Counted from the stretch's first letter, positions 10,340 to 22,414 are shown. The stretch: 64,000 nt of DNA from Lonicera japonica (GCA_021464415.1 CM038471.1:11799173-11863172), one strand, 5' to 3'. Numbers and translations: made by a program. Notes: a model not told the origin generated them from the letters alone.

Positions 10340-12889
10340 GTAGCGCACTCACAAATGAACTTACACCCAAGGACACCTCTCAAGACACACTCTCACTACT
10401 CACTTATTTAGCTCTCATTAGTCTTCTTGATAGAAGAATATTCTAGTATGAAGGTGGAAGTAGAGAATTATCTTAAGTGGAAGAACTTAGAGATGGAAAT
10501 TAAATAAGATATATATATATATATATATATATAACTTTAAATATAATTAATAGAGATTTTGTTTTTGACAGGATTGGATTTGATTGATTAAAGAATTGAG
10601 AGATGGTGAGAAATCTAAATTTATAGAGATTTCTCTAGAAACATTTAGTGAGTGGTTCCCCTTTAATTCTGCTAAGTTGATTCCTCATATGGGACAGAAC
10701 ACTTTGTAAACATTTAAGTGAACATAGAATAATTAAAATAAGTGTTACAAAGGATAATATAATTGATCAATGCAATATAACAAATTTACATATTTCGCTT
10801 TATTTGAATAGTTTTTCGGCATCTATACACCAAAGTAGGTAAAATAAGTGTGATAAAGTTATTATACTTTTCTATTTTTAATTTCATCGGTGAATCAAAC
10901 TCTTAACCCTTCCCAAATCCCCCCCCCCCCCCCAAGTCATTACCATACTATAAGGCCATTCACATTTTCTCATTGTTAATGCCTTCTAGGTTTAAAAATT
11001 TGATTTCTAAAATTATCAAAATCAAGAGGCGATGCACATGGAACTTAAAATAGGCAGTTGCCCCCTATAATTTTTGGATTTTAGCGTTAAATTCTCTTCA
11101 CGATATAATATATTAAAAATATATATACACATATTAACTATTTTTCCTCTTCTCCTTATTTTTTATGGAATGTTATAGTTGCCCCTTAATCAAATTTCTA
11201 ATTCTGCTTTTTATCTAAGTCTAAAATCAACAATCAGAAAATCACCTAAATTTCACTTGACATTTAGAAAAGGACACGATATTAGAATTCTTGCAGCGGG
11301 AATCGAGATTCGACCTAGGGCAAAAAATTAACTAAATTTCACTTGATATTTATAAAAGGACACAATATTAGAATTTTTGCTCTACCAATTGAAGCCACTG
11401 CTAATTACAATGCCATGACAATTGGGTAACACCAATAACATGTTCATTGATTTATTAGTATGTGCATTGCTTACATCTTTGCGATCTGCTTCTGTGCAAC
11501 ATGGCGTTGTGCTTGATTTGATCCTGTTTAATTGGGAAGCATTTTTTAGTGATTTTTACCTTGTCTCCCATATTTAATGTCAAATTATTTTTATTCTCTG
11601 CTTTTATGATCGCTAATTTTTTTTTTCTTGTATGCAAAAAATCTCAAAGAATTATTGTTAAATTGTAAAAAGATAGGGTGAGTCAAAAGTTTACATTAAA
11701 AATTTAGATATATATTGCCCCCCATATTTATGCAATACTTTGAGATTTTTCCCCATACATGTAAGTCTAATTTCACGTTAAAAATATTGGATAAATTAAG
11801 TAAAAAAAATCTAATTTCTTTCTCCATAAAGTCATTGTTATGTTGATTTTTGGTCCTGGAAAATGTGGAGTAATGATATTAGCATTCCACAAAAGTATTC
11901 TAATACCCTAAAAATTATCTTTAGTGACATTTTATATGAGTCTTTTGGTACACCTTTTTGTAATTAAATATGATTTTGGAGTGCTAAAATAATTTTTGTG
12001 GAGTGCAAATATCATTCCCAAAATTTATTATGCTTAATTTTTCAGAAACATGTTATTTTGATATTGACAAGATTTTCTCTAAGGAAAATTCCATGGTAGT
12101 GCTTGTGTTTTAAAGTGTAAGTGTTTATTGTTTATGTATTATTGGTGTGAATGTTTTATCTTTGATTTGACATCTTGTTGTGTGTATAAAAGACTTCTAA
12201 GGGTATAAACTAAGGCGTTCTATAGCATATATATTTTTAATTAACCATTAAATTCTTACACTTTTGGAAAAAAGAAATTTTTTCAAACTTGATGTTTTAT
12301 AATATAGATAGCCCAAAAAATATTTTTAAAAACAATGTAAGTATAAAGAATTACATGGTACAACATTGCACACACGTTGAGTGTGCCACATATTGTAGTA
12401 ATTTTTAATTTATTTTGTAGTTTATATTATTCTATTCCCTCCATTTTAAATTGATATTGCAATTTGTATTTTTAGATGTATCAAATCGATAGTCCAATTT
12501 TGTTATGAGACATAATTAATAAATTAAATATCATTTAAAAATTATGATTTTGGTGAATGATTCTTCTATATTGAATTGAATGAATGAAATTAAATATAAG
12601 AGAAACTCTAGATATAAAGGGTTGAATACAAGATAAAGAATGAAGGAAATAATCAATTACAATTAATTATAAAACTCACACAAGTTTTTTTTTTTTGATT
12701 AATTATTCATATCAAAGATCATTACATGGAGTCAGACATAGAATTTTGTTGCCCTACCTATAATATGAACTACATAATTCGCTAACCAAAGAGATGAATT
12801 AGCAAGCTTTGCTTCGCGTCACCCTTATGAGAGTCTCTCATCTAAGCCGAGATAGCAGCTTTAGCTTCCTTCTGTGTCAGCAAACACAC
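10340..12889. other. Non-coding, AT-rich intergenic sequence
   Basis: No gene recognised. A run of C lies at about 10,919-10,935 and is lost in copy B. A direct repeat of about 55 bp (11,250-11,300 and 11,332-11,385, containing AATTTCACTTGA and AGGACACRATATTAGAATT) is removed by a deletion of about 240 bp in copy B (junction near 55,069). At 12,435 TTCCCTCCATTTTAAATTG resembles the CTCCCTCC end of Stowaway elements, and a weak inverted match lies near 12,640, so a decayed MITE is possible. Confidence 0.5.
10508..10533. repeat. (AT)n microsatellite
   Basis: Thirteen uninterrupted AT dinucleotides. The array in copy B near 54,473 is shorter, so it has changed length since the duplication. Confidence 0.95.
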
Positions 12890-13149
12890 GAACACAAACC
12901 GTCATGAACAATACCAATAACCACCCACATAAGAGGTGGACATAACAACAACCACCCACATAAGAGGTGGACATACCTGTGAACACCTCATTTTGCGACC
13001 CCCGCAATAATCATAATTTTCAAAAAAATGAACACACATGCATGCACGAGCATTTCTAGATGCATACATACCATACACATGTCATACAAGTCAAAGAAGG
13101 AAGCCAAAAGGATCCCGGATGATAAGTTACAGAATTATCGAAAATTGCC

Positions 13150-13980
13150 TGAACTGAAAACCGTCAAAACTCTTGAAAACTTGTGAAAGGAGAGTTACGC
13201 ATTTCGGATCATCCTCAAATTTTTCGAGTTGTTAGACATTACCATAAGGAGTAGCATACTCGAAAACCAACTCAATCCGACGGTTGGATCTCCGAAAATT
13301 CATAAAATCATGAGTTTGTTTCGGGCGATCAAATGGAGGTCTTCTCGAAGTTAAAATGGTCTAAAATTTAGTTAGTAGATATTTCTTATCATGAAGAATG
13401 ACATATTAAAATTTCAGCTTTTTCGGACATGGGATCCTCAAGAATCAATTTGTCTACCTTGCAATTCTAGTTGAAATGTCATTCGGAGCAAATTAAAACA
13501 AATATTGGCATTCCCGAATTTTGATCGACCTCAAATTTGTACACAAGATAGAAAACATTTGGAGAAAAAACATATCCAAAATTCAGCATAATCCAACGGC
13601 TAGAAGTTCAGTTCTTAAGGTTTTTTGTAAGCAAGTATGTTTCCTATGCGGGAACAAACTCTTTGTACCAATTCGAGGAGACCGAGTCCTTCCCGAACTC
13701 CGATCGTCTTGAAATTTTTACAGGGTTTAATAGACTTATATTTTCAATATATATCCAAAATTCAGAATTATCCAACATTGATAACCTAACTTTTCGTGCA
13801 AACAATTGACCTTGTCTACAACAAGTACCTTTCCTACGCGGAAACAAACTCTTCATACCAATCAGAACAAAAGGAGACCTTCCCAAATTCCGATCAACCT
13901 GAAATTTTTACACGATATAGAAGACTTTTATTCCAAACTTACGTCGAAAATTCAGGATGATCCAATGGTGGGAAGGTTTT
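13150..13980. repeat. Diverged 170-200-bp tandem repeats inside the solo LTR
   Basis: At least three units upstream of the TATA box share an ordered set of short motifs: CCGATCNNCCTGAAATTTTTAC, ACTTTTATTC, CCAAAATTCAG, TGATCCAACGG-like, and TTTCCTACGCGGAAACAAACTC. They start near 13,510, 13,690 and 13,880; an earlier more degenerate unit lies near 13,200-13,450. Such repeats in the U3 part are probably promoter elements. Confidence 0.55.
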
Positions 13981-14043
13981 GCGATATGCTCCAAGAGTCC
14001 TAGTTGCGATATCTTTTCTTGCTCTCCAAGTATTTCTTTTAAC

Positions 14044-14052
14044 TATAAATAG
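14044..14052 (+). promoter_or_regulatory. TATA box in solo LTR
   Basis: TATAAATAG followed by a C-run, in the same context as the TATAAATAGG of the gypsy LTR at 20,081. It is probably the former LTR promoter. Confidence 0.6.
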
Positions 14053-15269
14053 ACCCCCCCCCTCCATTCATTATTTTCATCAACAATCAAGGGGATTTCG
14101 TGGTACACACCAAGAGATCCTTATTCTCTCCCTCCAAGGAGGCTCAGGTATAATTTTCTCTCTCTTCTTTTATTTATTCGTCAGTTTTATAATTCATACT
14201 CTTGTTTGCATAATTTCTATCACTTAATAGCTTTTCATAACCTTTTTTCAAATTGTTTTTCAAAACCAAAGGCGTATAATAGACCCTAATCTAATTCCAA
14301 AATAATATTACTACTTTCTTACTTTTTTAAAAGTTCGGATTAGCGGCATCGTTATACGAAGGAATCGATAATCGCTATATATCCAATATAACTCATAGAT
14401 TACGGTGTGTATGTGATGAATAATCGATTATGAGAGCACTAGCGCCATCTATACCGGTTTAATCAATAGACTATGGTATACGATCGGTCAACTCGCCTCA
14501 TATCACATCGAATATAAGATTCCACATTGAATTAATTTCCGAAAAGCCCAATGCTTTATAAAATCACTTATTTCATTGTATCTATTATTATCAAATTTTC
14601 TTTTTCAAATCACACACACACTTATTTTTAAAATCATGGGCGAATTAGGAAACACATCGTTTTCATCCCAACCCCAAAATCCCAATTTCTAAGGCAAGTA
14701 CGAAAAGCTGTAAAGTAATAGCAATAGCATGCAAGAACTGAATTATAACACACGATTCGTAACTTAATCCCCGAACCTTCAAATTAGCTGGTTTTGCATA
14801 CATTGTGTATAAGAAGATATTTAGTCCATAAATACATCTCTTTTACACAAACCTTTTTTATTTGTTTAGTAAAACAAACTGGCGACTCTTATTCTTTTCA
14901 AAACCGATTTTCAAAGCAACATCGGAATCGCCGCCCACAAGGACCCCCGGACGTCGAAAACGCGAGTTCTCACAATACCAACAACCACCCATATCAGAGG
15001 TGGACATATCATCAACCACCCACAAAGGGTGGACAAACCACTTTTTTTATTAAGTTCGAATACCACGTCCATGGATTTCAAACCCGTGACTTCTCAAATA
15101 CAAGACTGAAGAGGATGCCACTAGGCTACAAGGCCATTGTCACTAATACGACACAATAATTTGAATACAGGTATGCGCATACTTACTATCCTTGCCTAAA
15201 TCTTCTGGTTATGAGTGTATCGATATGAGATAGTATAAGCCAATATTGGTACGGAACCCACTAATCAAC

Positions 15270-16260
15270 ACTCCTCCTTTGTTAAAGCATAGATATCAAT
15301 CATGCACAACTTGCTAATTATGCCCTCGAAAACTCTTCCAGAGGCGACCTTTGTGAATACATTTACTAACTAATCTTCGAATTTTACAAAGGAAAACTAA
15401 ATAATCTTTTGATCGATATTTTCTTTGATGAAGTGTTGATCCATCTCAACATGCTTTGTTCGATCTTGTTGTACGAGGTTATGTGCAATTTCAGTGGTTG
15501 CATTGTTATCAGAATGAAGACTTATAGATTTGTTATATTTAATTCTAATTATTTTAACACACTCCTAATCCAAAGTAACTCGCATAGACCAACCATACCA
15601 CGGAATTCAACTTCTGCACTTGACCTTGTGACAACCTTCTGCTTTTTGCTCCTCTATGTAACCAAATTCTTTTTTACAAAGGCAAAATGACCAGAAGTAG
15701 ACCTCTTGTCTGTTTGATTACTTGCCTAATCTGAGACTATGTATCCTTAAATGGCAGAAATATTATTCTTTGAGAACAACAATCCTTTTTCCACAGCACT
15801 TTCTAGGTACCTCAAAATTCAATATATTGTATTCATGTGCTCTTCACTTGGAGCATGCATAAACTGGCTTACAATGCTCACTCTTATAATCTTATATAGC
15901 CTCGTGTGGGATAAATAAATCAACCACCAAACCAATTGCTAATACCTACCTTTATTAGTAGGTATTTAATCTACAGAAACTCCAAGCTTGTGATTCATCT
16001 ATATGGGTGTCTCTGCTGGTTGCAAGCAAGCATTATAGTTTCGTTTAAAAGATCTGGAACATATTTTCATTGAAAAAGAGAAATATTGTGCTTTGAACAT
16101 CCAACCTCAATTTACAAGAAATATTTAAGTTGTCTAAGATCCTTCATTTCACACTTACTAGACAGATACTCCTGCAATGCTTTCACTTCGACTCTTGTCA
16201 TCCCCTATCAAGACCATATCATCAAAGTACACATTTGAAGCTATTATCTTCCATTCTTCT
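15270..16260 (-). pseudogene. Second Ty1/copia fragment: RT and RNase H
   Basis: Reading the minus strand from 16,230, a YFDDMVLIGDD motif (the copia RT YVDD box with V to F) is followed by KCEMKDLRQLKYF, and further on (about 15,470-15,400) by RTKHVEMDQHFIKE, which is the conserved C-terminal RNase H motif of Tork-type copia elements. Stops and frameshifts separate these blocks. No LTRs could be paired with it. The same fragment lies at 57,255-58,225. Confidence 0.75.
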
Positions 16261-18231
16261 TGTTTTATAAGCGATGTTTGATATTAATTACATTGATTAT
16301 AATCGAATGCCTTCATTATAGAAGTGAGTGTTGTGTCTATTTTAATTACTTTCAAGTGCACAAATCAATTGGGAGTGTAGATAGGGTAAGCGCAAGGTCA
16401 AACCCAAGGGACTTAGATGGATGGAATGTATGTTTATCGCAACTCAATAATTTTAATTAATGCCTAATATGGCTGAGAAATTCGGATTAATGGTGGATTA
16501 AATAAAAAAAATATTAATTAACAAATTACTAAGATTTGGAAGCCAAATGTTTAAAATAATCTTCTTAAGTATTTATGCCCATAAACCTACTATTGTTTCG
16601 CAGTAATTTGGTCTCTTGACTCTATTATTTTTGGAAAATTTAATTAATGAAGTCCAACTAGTTTATAAAAATCAATTGTAATTCTTCTCCAGCGAAACTT
16701 ATATATAAGGTCAAAACACTAACTATATCTATCAAAACACAATTTGTATCCGCTTCTAATAAATCATAAATTGAATTCAACCAGTCATAATGAGAATCAA
16801 ACCTTATATTAATCAACTAAAATAGGAATGCAATAAAAAGAATTATTTTTAGCATCAAAGTATTAAGTTCGTAGAGTCTAATTGACATAAATACATGCAA
16901 TGGAATCAATCAAATATACAACTCATAATTAACTCTAAGACAAATTTACGCTAGCATGCTTAAAACTAAAATACAAAGTATATATGATTGTCATGTGACA
17001 GAAAGGGAAATGGTGTTGTTTTGGAGAATAACAGGATTTTACATTACTTATTGGGTTGATTTAATGGTTAACCAACACTGACTAATGACAATGTGTAAAA
17101 TGGTACCAAAAATCCAAGTGACCCTTCTTATGAAGGTTGTTATTATTGTGAAACAATTTTAATTATTGACAAAGCTATATGCAACATCAGAAGCATACAG
17201 TATAACTTCTCAAAGCAGTATCATAGTGGCCGATCTTTGTATTTGAAATTTTTTAGTTTGACTAATCTTTTCTTTTTAAAAAGAATGCGCTCTCTATTAG
17301 TTTTTAAATTATCAAACTGTCTTCAGCGAGAACTCACTTTTTTAAATACTGTGTAATTAAGTAACAGAGAAATTTCACACATGGCTGATCCAATTCCTTC
17401 TCACACCTTAAGTAATTTCTCTCTTTAATTACTACAGTCAGTCGGTCAAAGAAAAAGATAGCCTCTTTCCTTCAATTTTTTTCGTTTCTCCCTGTATCTC
17501 TTCTCAATTGATTTCAATCTCTCAAATTAACCATCCCTTTGATCCAATAAAGTGGTTTGATTGAACAATTTGTTCCTCGATTACTATCTTATTTTATTTT
17601 TTATTATTTTTTTAAGAAAAAGTTAGACAAATTTATGGTTTGTATAATATGTTGGCATGCTTCCTTCATTCGTAATAAGGAGGTTCTAGATTCGACCTAC
17701 ATAAATGTGATTGTCGAAACCTTTGTTAATCTACTCTTAACGCGGTGGTTACATGTCCATCCTTATTGTAGTGGTTGTGAATTTGTTGATTTATATTTGT
17801 GTGAAAAAAAAGCTATATTGTACAAAAAAATATTGTGTTATGGTTGTGAATTTGTTGATTTATATTTGTGTGAAAAAAAAGCTATATTGTACAAAAAAAT
17901 ATTGTGTTATAAAATGATCGCTTTGGATAAAAAAAATAAAAATAAAGGGAAAAAGAGAATAGGTCATCTCGTGAATGGCAGTGTTGACCGTAAAATTCGT
18001 CGGTCATTTCACTTCTGCTCGAAATCCCTTCAACAAGCGTCCTGGTTGCTGACAATGGTTGAAGGCGAGTTTGGTCGACTGTGAAGCGCTATAAGCCGGA
18101 ATGCACTGAGTTAGGGTCGAGTTTATTTTTGAGGCATTACAAGGTCTTTATGAGCGCCCAATAAGCGAATGAATTTGATAGAAGGAACAAATTGAAAGTG
18201 GTTAAGAGGACTACTGAAGACGTAGGCTGCG
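16261..18231. other. Non-coding; possible LARD/LTR fragment
   Basis: No gene is recognised. At 16,340-16,440 the sequence around TAGGGTAAGCGCAAGGTCAA and CCCAAGGGACTTAGATGG resembles a stretch common in non-autonomous plant LTR elements (LARD-like). I could not find a paired copy inside the same duplication unit, so this stays tentative. From 17,340 to 17,560 the sequence is pyrimidine-rich. An open frame at 17,557-18,084 is low-complexity and inflated by the 69-bp duplication below. Confidence 0.4.
17772..17909. repeat. Perfect 69-bp tandem duplication
   Basis: Two adjacent copies (17,772-17,840 and 17,841-17,909) appear identical, starting TGGTTGTGAATTTGTTGATT. Copy B has one unit (from about 59,782) with small changes, so the duplication occurred in copy A after the segmental duplication. 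Confidence 0.9.
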
Positions 18232-18468
18232 TTTGATGCACTCGATAAAAGGGTAGGATAAAATAAAGTTTTCTTATCCCATGTTTTGCGTTCATCGGGA
18301 TTCGATCGATATCAGGACGGATTATTTATCCCATTAAAACTTCTTATCCCACTGAGAGAATGATTAATAACGAATCCCACCTCAGAAGTGGAATTATTTT
18401 ATCCTGTCTGAATGGGATTAAATTATCCAATCCGACTCTCTAATCCGGCAATCAAACACACCTACTAT
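18232..18468. mobile_element. MITE, copy 1 (GGGAT/ATCCC type)
   Basis: The ends are inverted: GTAGGCTGCGTTTGAT at the left and ATCAAACACACCTAC at the right. The interior is rich in CTTATCCCA and TGGGAT motifs in both orientations, as in widespread plant MITEs with TGTTTGAT-like termini. It is about 237 bp with no coding capacity. A related element lies at 19,205-19,441 in the same direction, and both recur in copy B. Confidence 0.65.
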
Positions 18469-19204
18469 TATTTGTTATGGAGAAGACGACACACAACAAT
18501 TGCAGGTCTTTCTTCGCTAACTTATTTTGAACTTGTTCTTATGTTAATTACTTTTATGTCGAAAATAATTTGTTCTTGAGTTATGTTTGATAACACGGAA
18601 AAGAAAAATAAAAACAGTTGATTTTTGTGAGAAGTTGGTAAATAAGTTGAGACATGTGGTGACATATCTTCTTTCTTTGTGACTTTTTCTATGGAAAAAT
18701 TTTCTTTGATGGTTGAGGAATCAAAATTTTTCACAAAAAATTATGAAAGATGGAAGACATCTTACTCATAAAATGAGCATGAAATGAAGAGTATCTTATC
18801 ACATGCTTCAACTTATTTTTCAATTACTTATCAAATCAATTGTTTTATTTTCATTTTCCATGTTTTATCAAAAGGGATCTTATGTTTTTAAAAAACCATC
18901 CCCACCACCCAAATTCAATATTCTAGATTTGCCTGTGTGTAAATTGATAGTTCCATTTTGTTTTGGAACATAATTAATAAATAAAATATCATAATTAAAA
19001 AGTAAATTGTATTGTTAACCATTATTAAATCAAAATTAATGTTTTTTTAAAATATTGAAGCAAAAGTTTTGAGTCAGATGAACTATTTATTTTTTTAATT
19101 TTCTTTTGGAAAGTTTGGTTGAATGTGTTTGTTAGCTTCTAAAGTTTTAATACGCATAATACAAGAACCCAACATAATTTCATAGGAAGAGTAGAAAGTG
19201 TTAA
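18469..19204. other. Non-coding spacer between two MITEs
   Basis: AT-rich. A stretch at 18,935-19,010 (AAATTGATAGTTCCATTTTG, ACATAATTAATAAATAAAATA) is similar to 12,455-12,540, so it is a dispersed repeat fragment. No gene seen. Confidence 0.5.
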
Positions 19205-19441
19205 AATCTTAGGCTGTGCTTTATGCGTAAGAGGGTGTTGTAGGATAACTTTATCTTACCTCATGTTTGTTATTCATCGAGATTGGATATCAGTGCAGAT
19301 TATTTATTCCACTAAAGCTTTTTATCTCACCGAGAGAGGGATTAACGAATCTCACATAAGAAGTGGGATTATTTTATCTTGCCGGATGGAATTAAATTAT
19401 CCCATCCGACTCTTTAATTCGGCATATGAAATACACCCTTA
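19205..19441. mobile_element. MITE, copy 2 (GGGAT/ATCCC type)
   Basis: Same family as 18,232-18,468: begins TTAGGCTGTGCTTTATGC and ends GCATATGAAATACACCCTTA, with internal TTATCTCACCGAGAGAGGG as in copy 1 (TTATCCCACTGAGAGAATG). More diverged ends suggest an older insertion. Confidence 0.55.
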
Positions 19442-19825
19442 GAGACCTCAATTTATTTGCTTAGAATAAAATACTACTAACCCTCGTGTGAAATTGTATT
19501 TTAGTAAACCAAACGTAACTACCATGCATTCGTACAAGATAAATTTACCATATTTATTCAACCATTATACATACTTTTTAATCATCTCCCATAACTACTA
19601 GACACCTTGATTTGTATTGAGATAACTACAAATGGATTTATTGAACATCAATTGTGGATTATAATTTAACCGTTTGGCAGTAACTGTAGATACCCCAATC
19701 CGTGACCCCCCCAAGAACCCTAACGACCTTCCGAAAGTACTGTTTTTGGAGTCCGGAACTCACCCAAGCACCCGAAACTATCCCGAAAGGGTTTGTTGGC
19801 CAAACAAACATATTTTTAAGTGAAA

Positions 19826-20064
19826 TGTCGCACGACAATCAAGTATGTCGCACGACATATGCCCTTTAGAGGGACATGTCGCACGACAAATTCCCCACCA
19901 TCCACTTTCTGACTCATCAGTCTGTCGGAAACATCATTAAAGTAGAATAGCACACGACAGACAAGTATGTCGCACGACATATCAACCCTTTTTGGGGACA
20001 TGTCGTGCGACATATGCATACTGTCGTGCGACATATACACTTTGTGGGGACATGTCGTGCGACA
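19826..20064. promoter_or_regulatory. Array of 12-bp palindromes TGTCG(C/T)(A/G)CGACA in U3
   Basis: Seven clean copies: TGTCGCACGACA at 19,826, 19,846, 19,877 and 19,968, then its reverse complement TGTCGTGCGACA at 20,001, 20,022 and 20,053; a decayed one lies at about 19,948. Spacings alternate near 20 and 31 bp, giving a higher-order unit of about 51-53 bp. The last copy ends 16 bp before the TATA box. This looks like a multi-site enhancer or operator for a dimeric DNA-binding protein; no known factor is assigned. Confidence 0.8.
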
Positions 20065-20080
20065 TACTGCTTTCCATCAC

Positions 20081-20090
20081 TATAAATAGG
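20081..20090 (+). promoter_or_regulatory. TATA box of the gypsy LTR
   Basis: CACTATAAATAGGCC, an ideal plant TATA box, placed 16 bp after the last palindrome and about 1.2 kb before the LTR end, giving a long R-U5. Confidence 0.8.
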
Positions 20091-21277
20091 CCAACACCCC
20101 CCAAGGATTAAGGACAGCAACTTGGAATTGAAGAATTATTGGTTTATGATCTGATTTTCTGGTTTTTTCGTCAAGCATTTTCGATTATCGTCTTATTTCT
20201 AAAGAATTGTCGTATCTATTCTCGACACTCGACGTGGCCCGTCTCTAGAATCTAATTCTCAGAAATATCTGAAGAAAGAGAAGATTATTATCGCCAGAGA
20301 TCTCTCTGCCGCATTATATTTTCTTTCTTATTATTATTCTCATCGGGAAGGTAAATAAAGTCTCTTCTAGTATTAAACATTATCTATCTGTATACTTGTT
20401 TTATTTCTATTATTTTGTCCATATTTTATTTGAATAAACTTATTGCCAAGTTACAAATAGTTTACTGTTTTTAAAACAAAAGACCCTGATAAAATCATTT
20501 GCCAAAACCAGAAGAGTAGGTACATTATCATCCGAAAAAAATTCTCTTTTCAAAACCCGGATTGATGAAACTTACTTAGGAATTAAAAATCCGGTGTATC
20601 CTATCTCTTTCATAGACTGTGATATGTCTGGTAAAACTCCCTCAAGAGTTCTGATTCCATATTAAATTAGTTCCGATAAGAGATTCAAACTTTTTTGGAA
20701 GAAGTCAAACTCGAGAAAACCAACATTATCTGAGAAATAATACGATAAACTCTCTTTAAAAAATAATACAAACTTTTGTCACTTGTATTTATATTTTTCA
20801 AAACAAAACATTGAATCTCGGAACACAAAGGTTTTTCATACCCTTTCCCGTTTTTCCTAAAATTACGATTTTTATTCGAAAAGTAGTAGACTGTCAGTAA
20901 AAGCATCCAAGTTCTTCAACATAAAATAAATGTATAAGACCACTAGAGACCGAAAGGGCGGAATGGGTGTTTAACACCTTTTCAAACCGTAATATAGTTT
21001 CTGAACCCTATAGAATCCTGGTTTCGTAGACAAACATGTAAAAAAAGGCTTATCTATAGCCTCTTCTCTTACACGACCCCTTTTTGTCCATTTTCTCGTA
21101 AAACGTACTGGCGACTTTGAATTAACCCTCTTGCATCTAGAAATAGGATAGAGGGACACCCGATATGAATGATCAACACCCAATAGAAGCAAATGGAACG
21201 ACGGAATCCATTTTCGACGCTTCAGACGCCAAAGGACGGGAGCGAGACCTGGGGGTCGCATTTGCGGATTCCCACAG

Positions 21278-21295
21278 TGGCGACTCTGCTGGGGA
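21278..21295 (+). promoter_or_regulatory. Primer-binding site (TGGCGACTCTGCTGGGGA)
   Basis: It begins one base after the LTR end and starts with TGG, the complement of a tRNA CCA end. The TGGCGACTC...GGGGA form is what I expect for Tat/Ogre-type elements; the exact primer tRNA (possibly tRNA-Arg) should be confirmed by comparison with tRNA sequences. Confidence 0.75.
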
Positions 21296-22414
21296 TTACA
21301 AGAGAACTAGGCTCTTATATGTGGACTTTTGTTTATAATATGTTGATATGCATGCTTTTGCTGCTTTCCTTACTTGCCCCCTGACGTGGCGCCTGGATTT
21401 TATTGTTGACCTAACCTAGAGGCGTAGTAGAGTCCATTCATTGACATAGACATATGTTTAGGATTCCCCCTTTCTGTTATATTTGATTGTAAAGAAATAT
21501 ATTTTTAAATAAAAATGGCGTTTTCAAAATACACCTCGAAGTTAAGATATTTGTAATTAAATCTTTTAAAAAACTTTTGTTTTCACGCACATCACTATTC
21601 ATGCATTGGTTCTACGAGTGTGAAATTACCCCGAACCCTCGGAAATATTATAAGTGAGTAGGGAGTTGGCTTGCTTGGGCCAACATAAACCGAAAGCATT
21701 TACTTCCACTCTCATTGGCCAAGTACGCCCCCGAGGTATATCGAGTGACGAGAACACTCACGTACCCGGGAAGTATATCAAAAGATTCTTGCACGTACCT
21801 GCCCCTGGGGTATATCGCGAGATCTTGCCAAATAGGAAGGAGCCTGAAGCCTTCACCTTGCATTACACCGGCGTTGCATATAGGAAGAGTCAAGATATAA
21901 CACTCTTATATTTTTATCAAACCGTGAGGAGTTCGTACCACATAGGGCCTTGTCATGTATATCTCCCCCAGATATTGGCAAGTACGGCTGGAGGCTGACC
22001 AACCTCTGTCATAGAAATTTACATCGAGATCACCTCGTTGTGACTTTCTCCGGTACATCTCCCATGAAAAGCAACTCAAGAGGAGAGATATTCCCAATTT
22101 TCATAAAATTAAAAGATGAGTTTTTCAAAATTCGAGACAAGTAAGATAACCCAAGGAGCACTTCGCTGCCTATCCTAAACTCCCACCGGGAATTCACTCA
22201 AGTTGTTGTTGACGTGTCTTTATAAAACACCCGAAACTTGGATTTCGTTGTTTTTCTTTCTCCGTGGTTTCTTTTGGCAAAAATTGAGTTACATCATAGT
22301 CTTCCTTAATCTTCGCTCCGTGATTCCGTCTGCAGCCATAATACGAACGACAGTTTGGAAGGTTGGGCTGGTGGGGATCACACCGGAAGGTTAATAAGAC
22401 CAAGCACACCCACA
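21296..22414 (+). other. Gypsy leader between PBS and gag
   Basis: About 1.1 kb without convincing ORF. At 21,725-21,815 three related blocks (CCCCCGAGGTATATCGAG, CCCGGGAAGTATATCAAA, CCCCTGGGGTATATCGCG) recur every 40-50 bp and contain GGGG/CCCC complements. Leaders of this kind normally carry packaging and dimerisation signals, but no function is shown here. Confidence 0.5.

Larger units (their letters stand above)
12978..14974. mobile_element. Solo LTR of a gypsy (Tat/Ogre-like) element, 1,997 bp
   Basis: The insertion is absent from copy B, which shows the empty site. It is flanked by the 5-bp target duplication ATACC (12,973-12,977 and 14,975-14,979), and its ends are TGTGAACACC and GAGTTCTCACA, giving TGTGA/TCACA terminal inversions. 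It holds a promoter-like TATAAATAG at 14,044 and, near its end, a GGCGACTCTT stretch resembling that found in the U5 of the 19,685 element. No internal element sequence remains, as expected after LTR-LTR recombination. Which strand was transcribed is suggested as plus by the TATA box. Confidence 0.85.
12890..15139 (-). mobile_element. tRNA-derived SINE, split by a solo LTR
   Basis: On the minus strand an RNA polymerase III promoter is visible: A box TGTAGCCTAGTGG (15,130-15,118) and B box GGGTTTGAAATCC (15,085-15,073), 33 bp apart as in tRNAs. The body continues toward 14,990 and the tail contains repeated GGTGGTTGTTG / TATGTCCACCTCT units that resume at 12,890-12,977 on the far side of the inserted LTR. 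The uninterrupted form is seen in copy B at about 56,940-57,110. The SINE is older than the duplication, and the LTR insertion into its tail came later. Confidence 0.65.
4552..19684. repeat. Segmental duplication, copy A
   Basis: From 4,552 to 19,684 the sequence matches 48,490-61,437 in the same order and orientation, differing by only a few percent by eye. It includes the copia leader and LTR, the WAK-like kinase, a MITE, the SINE, a copia fragment and the MITE pair. Differences: copy A alone has the 1,997-bp solo LTR, the second 69-bp unit and about 115 bp near 18,082-18,196. Copy B alone has the Cassandra solo LTR and a 35-bp insert near 59,000. Copy A ends exactly where the gypsy LTR starts. 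Confidence 0.85.
19685..21276 (+). repeat. 5' LTR of the gypsy element (1,592 bp)
   Basis: It starts TGTAGATACCCC and ends TTCCCACA immediately before the primer-binding site. U3 contains the palindrome array 19,826-20,064 and a TATA box at 20,081. The partner LTR was not found. Confidence 0.75.

Noticed and set aside
17690..17720. B-box-like GGTTCTAGATTCGACC as a SINE
   Set aside because: No A box at the right distance upstream and no tail or target duplication.
17557..18084. 175-codon open frame
   Set aside because: Low complexity, doubled by the 69-bp duplication, broken in copy B, no recognisable domain.
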